Source: CAYTSW01 sp964440605 (GTDB lineage: Bacteria; Planctomycetota; Phycisphaerae; Phycisphaerales; UBA1924). Taken from it: DNA of 9,796 nucleotides. The stretch lies in assembly GCA_964440605.1 (NCBI GenBank), contig CAYTSW010000107.1, forward strand, positions 1 through 9,796, in the 5' to 3' direction. Shown here piece after piece: positions 6,507 through 9,796 of this stretch (positions are counted from its first letter, which is position 1; each line of letters begins with the position of its first letter). Made by a program: the position numbers and the translations under genes. The notes beneath the pieces were generated by a model. It did no database searches, was not told where the DNA came from, and worked only from the letters and a program-made list of their open reading frames with translations.

Positions 6507-6568
6507 GGGTAGTCAGACCCAGCACAAACCGGCGAAACCTGTGTGCCGGCGGGTCGGCGTGACTATCC
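6507..6568 (+). promoter_or_regulatory. Possible structured 5' leader of the PEP-CTERM-like gene
   Basis: GGGTAGTCA (6507-6515) can pair with TGACTATCC (6560-6568) over 9 bp including one G-U. It encloses CCGGC (6529-6533) pairing with GCCGG (6545-6549). Inside, CACA (6523-6526) can pair with TGTG (6540-6543) in a crossing, pseudoknot-like way. GGGT can instead pair with ACCC at 6517-6520, which would compete with the outer stem. It ends 36 nt before the start codon. It matches no riboswitch I can name, and chance pairing in GC-rich DNA is possible. The rest of 6376-6604 contains no gene. Confidence 0.3.
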
Positions 6569-6604
6569 GCCATTTTGGACCCACGTAAGTGTGAGAGAGA
6601 CATT

Positions 6605-7369
6605 ATGCGCTTTGGCTATGCCGTTGGTGCGGTGGCGCTGTTCTGCGCCCCCGCGGTTGCGGGCGTGATTTCTACGCCCGTCGTGGTCGACTTCTCCTTC
6701 GAGGACGACCTTGCGACCCCCCTGGTGAATGGGCAGGAGATCAATCCGGGCGAGGAGTTCGGCGAGCTGTTTACGATCAGCTCGCCCACCGACCGCCTGT
6801 CGATCTTCGATTCGACCCCCGATGGCCCAAACGCGGGCGGCGGGGATGAAGACCTCCTCGTCGGGCTTGGGAACATCCTGATTTCGCAGAACCCCTCGCT
6901 GCTCGCCCAGAGCACGCCCGACATCTTCGACACGCCGAACGATGACGCCGGCTCGTTCACGTTCATGTTCGACTTTGTCAACCCCACCGAGTTCGCCTCG
7001 CTTACGCTGATCGACATCGACAGCGGTGGGAACGACGCGGTGGTCATCACGCTGACCGACGATTCGGGCGACGTGCGCATCTACCAAGTCGCTTCGGGGT
7101 TCAGCAACGACGTCGAGGTGAGCCCGATGGGCTTCCAGTTGCTCGATCTGCAGGACGTGAGCGAGCAGGTCGGCGAGGGCGGTGGCTCGGCGATCGTGAC
7201 GCGTGACGACGCGGGCTACGACCCGGAGCGGATCGTCAACGCGACGATCGACTTCAGCACGTCGGGCGGCATCGACAACATCGCGATCAACAGCTTCGTT
7301 CCGACGCCGGGCGCCGTCGGGCTGTTCGCCGCGGCCGGGGCCGTGAGCCTGCGCCGCCGTCGCGCCTGA
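6605..7369 (+). CDS. Secreted PEP-CTERM-like protein, function unknown
   Basis: A 254-residue exported protein. The N-terminus (MRFGYAVGAVALFCAPAVAG) is a short signal peptide with likely cleavage after AVA. The body is rich in Asp, Ser, Gly and beta-prone stretches, with few lysines, as in many extracellular beta-sandwich proteins. The C-terminus is VPTPGA, a hydrophobic stretch of about 13 residues (AVGLFAAAGAVSL) and RRRRA, the tripartite layout of PEP-CTERM sorting signals. These are recognised by exosortase-type proteases, with PTPGA in place of the usual PEP. ATG 6605 is preceded by a weak purine-rich GAGAGAG site; an in-frame TTG 30 nt upstream is rejected because it would delay the signal peptide. 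A strong terminator follows at 7408. No enzymatic motif was recognised. Family members are often surface or exopolymer-associated; that role here is only inferred. Confidence 0.85.
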   Translation: MRFGYAVGAVALFCAPAVAGVISTPVVVDFSFEDDLATPLVNGQEINPGEEFGELFTISSPTDRLSIFDSTPDGPNAGGGDEDLLVGLGNILISQNPSLLAQSTPDIFDTPNDDAGSFTFMFDFVNPTEFASLTLIDIDSGGNDAVVITLTDDSGDVRIYQVASGFSNDVEVSPMGFQLLDLQDVSEQVGEGGGSAIVTRDDAGYDPERIVNATIDFSTSGGIDNIAINSFVPTPGAVGLFAAAGAVSLRRRRA

Positions 7370-7407
7370 TCGGCGGGCGACCTCCACCTCCATCCGACCA
7401 CCACCGG

Positions 7408-7439
7408 ACGGCGGCTCCCTCTCGGGAGCCGTCGTTTGT
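7408..7439 (+). terminator. Intrinsic terminator after the PEP-CTERM-like gene
   Basis: Stem of 12 bp (ACGGCGGCTCCC at 7408-7419 with GGGAGCCGTCGT at 7424-7435, one G-T wobble), loop TCTC, followed by TTTGT. It lies 39 nt after the stop and is the best terminator in the window. It separates this gene from uvrC. Confidence 0.82.
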
Positions 7440-7471
7440 CGCGCGCTGCGGAGCATTGGTTCGTCCGGCGC

Positions 7472-7477
7472 TAAAGT
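7472..7477 (+). promoter_or_regulatory. TAAAGT, candidate -10 element of a leaderless uvrC transcript
   Basis: TAAAGT lies 5 nt before ATG 7483 with GGCCC between and no ribosome site. No convincing -35 hexamer was found. The motif follows directly after a terminator, so uvrC needs its own promoter here. Confidence 0.5.
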
Positions 7478-7482
7478 GGCCC

Positions 7483-8922
7483 ATGCCCGATGATCCTGAC
7501 GCCCCGTTCGTTGACGAGGAGGGGCTGCTTCCTGCCGACACGCCGCCGCTCTGGGGGACGGAGTCGCGCGACGAGCGATTGTCGCGCCTGTTGCGCCGGG
7601 CGCGGGACCTGCCGCCCCGGGCGGGGGTGTACCTGATGAAGGACCACAAGGGGGTGGTTCTGTACGTGGGGAAGGCGGCGAAGCTGCCTGACCGGGTGTC
7701 GAGCTACTTCGTGCCGAGTGCGGACCTCGGGCACAAGAAACAGGGCATGCTGGAGGTGGTGCACGACTTCGACGTGCTGCTGTGCGCGGGCGACTGGGAG
7801 GCGATGCTCACGGAGAACCGGCTGATCAAGGACATCAAGCCGCGGTTCAACGTGCGGCTGATCGATGACAAGACATTTCCGTATCTGGTGGTGACGCAGA
7901 AGGAGGATTATCCGCGGGTGTTCGTGACGCGCAACCCGACGGGGATCACCGAGAGCGGCGAGATGGCGCCGGAAATGAAGGGGGCGAAGGTGTTCGGCCC
8001 ATTCGCGAACGCCGGGGCGTTGCGCGAGGCGGTGCAGACGCTGCAGCGGGTGTTCAAGTTCCGCACGTGCAAGCTGGACATCGTGGAGGGCGATCCAAAG
8101 AACAAGTTCTTCCGGCCTTGCCTCCTGCACGCGATCGGGCAGTGCACGGCGCCGTGCGCCGAGAAGATCTCGAAGGAGAACTACCGCAAGGACTCGGACC
8201 GATTTGTGCGGTTCCTGGGGACGAAGCGGTCGACGGTGTTGCGCGAGATGCGCACGGAGATGGAGCAGGCGTCGGTGGAGCTGCGGTTCGAGCAGGCGGC
8301 GGCGCTGCGGGACCAGATCAAGGCGGTGGAGCGGCTCGACGAGCGCGGGAGCACGCGCGACAACTGGCAGCCCGAGAGCGAGATCAGTTACGCGGATCCG
8401 GAGAAGGGCCTGCGGAGTCTGCAGAAGGTTTTGGGAGTGGACAAGGCGATCCGCGTGATCGAAGGGATCGACATCGCGCACCTGCAGGGCGGCGAGACGG
8501 TGGGGAGCAAGGTGTGCTTCGTGGACGGGCGGCCGTTCAAGGAGAGCTACCGGCGGTACCGCATCCGCAGCGTCAAGGGGGGCAACGACGACTACGCGAG
8601 CATCCGTGAGGTGGTCAGCCGGCGGTACCGCGACGCCGGCGCCGGGCAGGAGCTGTACCCGGACGTGATCCTGATCGACGGCGGGTTGGGGCAGTTGCAC
8701 GCGGCGCAGGAGTCGTTCGCGACGCTGGACGTCCAGCCGCCGATGGTGATCTCGCTTGCGAAAAAGGAAGAGCTGATCTACGTGCAGGAGCGCGCCGAGC
8801 CGATCCGGCTGGGCCGGGAGAACCCGGGGCTGAAGCTCTGCCAGGCGGTGCGCGACGAGGCCCACCGCTTTGCGCAGCATTATCACCATGTGCTGCGGCG
8901 GAAGAAGACGCTGGACGAGTGA
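7483..8922 (+). CDS. uvrC: Excinuclease ABC subunit C (UvrC), lacking the C-terminal helix-hairpin-helix domain
   Basis: UvrC makes both incisions around a DNA lesion in nucleotide excision repair, recruited by UvrB. This one has 479 residues against about 600 in typical UvrC. Domains in order: an unusual acidic N-terminal extension (1-43); the GIY-YIG nuclease (44-125, with GVYLMKD, LYVGKA, likely catalytic Arg71 in DRVSSYF and Glu111 in TENRLIK); and a four-cysteine region (C196, C213, C221, C225), the probable Fe-S site. These are followed by a UVR/UvrB-binding motif (about 250-287) and the RNase H-like nuclease (about 325-465) with Asp330 (GIDIAHLQG), Asp399 (LIDGGLGQ) and His461 (DEAHRFA). 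The protein stops at RRKKTLDE, just where the linker to the tandem HhH DNA-binding domain should begin. ATG 7483 is chosen over TTG 7456 because TAAAGT occupies the space between them. The stop overlaps a GTG that could start the next gene. Both nuclease sites look intact. Confidence 0.95.
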   Translation: MPDDPDAPFVDEEGLLPADTPPLWGTESRDERLSRLLRRARDLPPRAGVYLMKDHKGVVLYVGKAAKLPDRVSSYFVPSADLGHKKQGMLEVVHDFDVLLCAGDWEAMLTENRLIKDIKPRFNVRLIDDKTFPYLVVTQKEDYPRVFVTRNPTGITESGEMAPEMKGAKVFGPFANAGALREAVQTLQRVFKFRTCKLDIVEGDPKNKFFRPCLLHAIGQCTAPCAEKISKENYRKDSDRFVRFLGTKRSTVLREMRTEMEQASVELRFEQAAALRDQIKAVERLDERGSTRDNWQPESEISYADPEKGLRSLQKVLGVDKAIRVIEGIDIAHLQGGETVGSKVCFVDGRPFKESYRRYRIRSVKGGNDDYASIREVVSRRYRDAGAGQELYPDVILIDGGLGQLHAAQESFATLDVQPPMVISLAKKEELIYVQERAEPIRLGRENPGLKLCQAVRDEAHRFAQHYHHVLRRKKTLDE

Positions 8923-8939
8923 GCCCGACGATCAGCCGA

Positions 8940-8945
8940 TACCTT
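8940..8945 (+). promoter_or_regulatory. TACCTT, candidate -10 element before the lipoprotein gene
   Basis: TACCTT lies 6 nt before GTG 8952, or 9 nt before ATG 8955. The spacing to the GTG equals that seen at the NIF3-like and amidohydrolase starts. The match is weaker than the other three because the start codon itself is ambiguous. Confidence 0.3.
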
Positions 8946-8951
8946 GTTGGC

Positions 8952-9389
8952 GTGATGACGAGCCGAACATCGTGGGTGCTTGCTCTGGTCGCGATAGGAA
9001 TGACCGGGCTGCTCGTCGGCTGCGGCGGGACGCGGGGGGTGACGCTCCGCGTGACGGACGCGTCCGGCGCGGGGGTGGAGCATGCGCTCGTGCGGGCGAT
9101 CACGGTGGATGATTCGCCGGTGCCGTTGCCGGTGACGCTGGAGGTACTCCAGCGGATGGCGACCGAGGCGCGGACGGTGGGATATACGGATGCTGGCGGG
9201 CGGATACGGCTGGCGATTGACGATGACGTGGCGTACGTGGTGGAGGTGCTGCCGCCGCCGTTGGGGCCGCAGAGTCTGGACCCGATGGACGCCTCGCGAT
9301 GGGTGTGGGTGCTCTCGGGGGGCGGGGATGCGGTGCGGGCGGACGCGGCTCGGAGGAACGTGGAGGGGCTGGAGTTGAGTGTCGAGTGA
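8952..9389 (+). CDS. Small lipoprotein with a probable beta-sandwich (carboxypeptidase regulatory-like) domain
   Basis: About 145 residues. The N-terminus has a short basic part (TSR), a hydrophobic stretch and a lipobox LVGC with the lipidated Cys at residue 24, so the mature protein should be anchored in a membrane by signal peptidase II processing. The mature part (VTLRVTDASGAGVEHALVRA, then GYTDAGGRIRLAI, then AYVVEVLPPP) has the look of a carboxypeptidase regulatory-like or related Ig-type fold: strand, DxxGxxV turn, strand, TDxxGR turn, strand. No catalytic motif is seen. Three starts are possible: GTG 8919 overlapping the uvrC stop, GTG 8952 and ATG 8955. The later ones place the signal peptide normally; 8952 is preferred only because of TACCTT 6 nt upstream. 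It may be cotranscribed with uvrC, but no functional link is evident. Confidence 0.72.
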   Translation: MMTSRTSWVLALVAIGMTGLLVGCGGTRGVTLRVTDASGAGVEHALVRAITVDDSPVPLPVTLEVLQRMATEARTVGYTDAGGRIRLAIDDDVAYVVEVLPPPLGPQSLDPMDASRWVWVLSGGGDAVRADAARRNVEGLELSVE

Positions 9390-9401
9390 GGGGTGAAGAA
9401 G

Positions 9402-9465
9402 CACTGACCCACCGAGCCGGGTCAGTGTCACGCTGAGTTGTCGAGCCGGGGCAGCGGCACGCTGA
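9402..9465. repeat. Inverted repeat plus imperfect 23-bp tandem repeat after the lipoprotein gene
   Basis: CACTGACCC (9402-9410) and GGGTCAGTG (9419-9427) form a perfect 9-bp stem with an 8-nt loop, 12 nt after the stop. A 23-bp unit at 9414-9436, starting GAGCCGGG and ending CACGCTGA, recurs at 9443-9465 with 20 of 23 positions identical. Without a T-run this is not a standard terminator, but it may end transcription of the lipoprotein gene. It looks like a second family of intergenic repeats. Confidence 0.7.
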
Positions 9466-9483
9466 AGCTGGATGGTGGGGAGC

Positions 9484-9504
9484 ACGGCTTGCGAGACAAG
9501 CCGT
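9484..9504. repeat. Perfect 8-bp hairpin between convergent genes
   Basis: ACGGCTTG and CAAGCCGT pair perfectly around CGAGA. It sits 7 nt past the stop of the - strand macro-domain remnant and downstream of the + strand lipoprotein gene, a position suited to a shared terminator, but T-runs are lacking on both sides. The half-site CACGGCTTG also occurs at 4963-4971, immediately before repeat copy D. Confidence 0.55.
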
Positions 9505-9511
9505 AGCACGA

Positions 9512-9775
9512 TCAGCGTTGCAGCCGGTCTTCGTAGCGCTCGAGGGTGTCGTCGTCGAAGCAGGCGAGGATGATGTGCTGCAAGGCGGGCGTGTTGGGGA
9601 GTTTGGCTTGAAGTGCCTTCAGGGCGACGGTGGCGGCGCGGTCGGGCGGGTAGCCGATAAGACGGATGACTCGTGGACAGGCGTTCTCTCCCGCACTCCT
9701 CGCCCCGTTTCTCCCAGCGGGGCGGGGGCGAGGTGTTCCGGGTGGGGTGAGCGGCCGATGGGCGCTGCCGGTCAC
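9512..9775 (-). pseudogene. C-terminal remnant of a macro-domain (ADP-ribose-binding) protein fused to repeats
   Basis: The last 47 residues (- strand, 9655 down to 9512) match the C-terminal end of macro-domain proteins such as YmdB-type O-acetyl-ADP-ribose deacetylases: GYPPDRAATVALKAL, then LQHIILACFDDDTLERYEDRL (compare GYP, a helix, VYFVCYDEENAHLYERLL in E. coli YmdB). Upstream of GYP the family should show the ADP-ribose loop STG(V/I)YGYP; here the frame reads RVIRLIGYP. Before that it consists of Pro/Arg/Gly-rich translation of palindromic repeats (9698-9796). So the ADP-ribose-binding core is missing or interrupted. The frame stays open to the window edge, so an in-frame insertion into a longer gene cannot be excluded. 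GTG 9775 is only a nominal start. The identity of the C-terminal piece is fairly secure; its coding status is not. Confidence 0.65.
9698..9733. repeat. GC-rich hairpin beside the terminal inverted repeat
   Basis: CGCCCCG (9701-9707) pairs with CGGGGCG (9718-9724) around a 10-nt loop. Alternatively CCTCGCCCC (9698-9706) pairs with GGGGCGAGG (9725-9733), so two overlapping hairpins compete. It separates the macro-domain remnant from the 25-bp inverted repeat and probably belongs to the same inserted repeat block. Confidence 0.55.
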
Positions 9776-9796
9776 CCCACCCGGAACACCTCGCCC
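9726..9796. repeat. Perfect 25-bp inverted repeat running to the window edge
   Basis: The arm at 9726-9750 is the exact reverse complement of 9772-9796 (starting GGGCGAGGTGTTCC and its complement), with a 21-nt spacer. The right arm reaches the last base, so the true length may be greater. It lies in the frame of the macro-domain remnant. It could be a palindromic miniature element or a large hairpin. Its sequence is unrelated to the paired hairpin family at 1, 3868 and 4972. Confidence 0.85.

Noticed and set aside
6507..6568. Cyclic-di-GMP (GEMM) riboswitch
   Set aside because: AAACC and a GAAA-containing loop are reminiscent, but the receptor stems and the conserved CGCAAAGCC-like segment are missing.
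5176..6603. 475-codon - strand open frame opposite the amidohydrolase
   Set aside because: It is rich in Arg and His, has no recognisable motif and lies antisense to a gene with all M20 catalytic motifs. Long antisense frames are expected at this GC content.
7471..8889. 472-codon - strand open frame opposite uvrC
   Set aside because: Same reason: composition is Leu/Arg/His/Pro-rich and it mirrors the codon pattern of uvrC.
8923..8960. Frameshifted HhH domain of UvrC after the stop codon
   Set aside because: None of the frames here shows an IPGIG-like motif, and the lipoprotein signal peptide begins at once.
9402..9427. Intrinsic terminator of the lipoprotein gene
   Set aside because: The stem is perfect but no T-run follows, and part of it belongs to a tandem repeat; kept as a repeat only.
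1..9796. tRNA or rRNA genes, or an integrase-bearing mobile element
   Set aside because: No cloverleaf with an anticodon arm and CCA end, no rRNA-like segment, and no transposase or integrase motif was found in any credible frame.

Overview
The window is high-GC bacterial DNA, about 9.8 kb, with one 100-base assembly gap at 2132-2231. Almost all genes lie on the + strand. A secreted protein ends in a short PTPGA motif, a hydrophobic stretch and an arginine cluster. Together with the extreme GC content, the release-factor-like gene and the housekeeping set, this suggests a planctomycete-type bacterium, possibly class Phycisphaerae. That placement is inferred from gene style; no rRNA or marker tree is available here.

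Layout. 1-324 is gene-free: an eroded palindromic repeat at the left edge, then a nested inverted repeat, then the leader of a secreted S41 carboxyl-terminal protease (325-2124). The protease stop codon overlaps a GTG that probably starts tsaD. The start of tsaD is lost in the gap and the rest runs to 3250. tsaD overlaps a GGQ-motif release-factor-like gene (3247-3825) by ATGA, so protease, tsaD and release factor look like one transcription unit. An intergenic palindromic element follows, then a NIF3/DUF34-type metal protein (4028-4879). Next come one and a half more copies of the same element, an M20-family amidohydrolase (5155-6375), a gene-free leader with possible RNA structure, and a PEP-CTERM-like secreted protein (6605-7369) closed by a good intrinsic terminator. 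Then come uvrC (7483-8922, lacking the usual C-terminal helix-hairpin-helix domain), a small lipoprotein (8952-9389) and a cluster of palindromes. The window ends in a - strand remnant of a macro-domain gene fused to a perfect 25-bp inverted repeat that runs to the edge.

How the genes relate. The window is mainly housekeeping: protein quality control outside the cytoplasm, tRNA t6A modification, translation release or rescue, and nucleotide excision repair, with a few envelope or secreted proteins. I see no defence island, phage, integrase or biosynthetic cluster.

The strongest unexplained signal is a family of paired, inverted 25-nt hairpins. Most differences between the intact arms are compensatory, which looks like a REPIN-type (paired REP) element. 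A second signal is a TAnnnT hexamer 5-6 nt before the start codon of four genes that lack a Shine-Dalgarno sequence, suggesting leaderless transcription.
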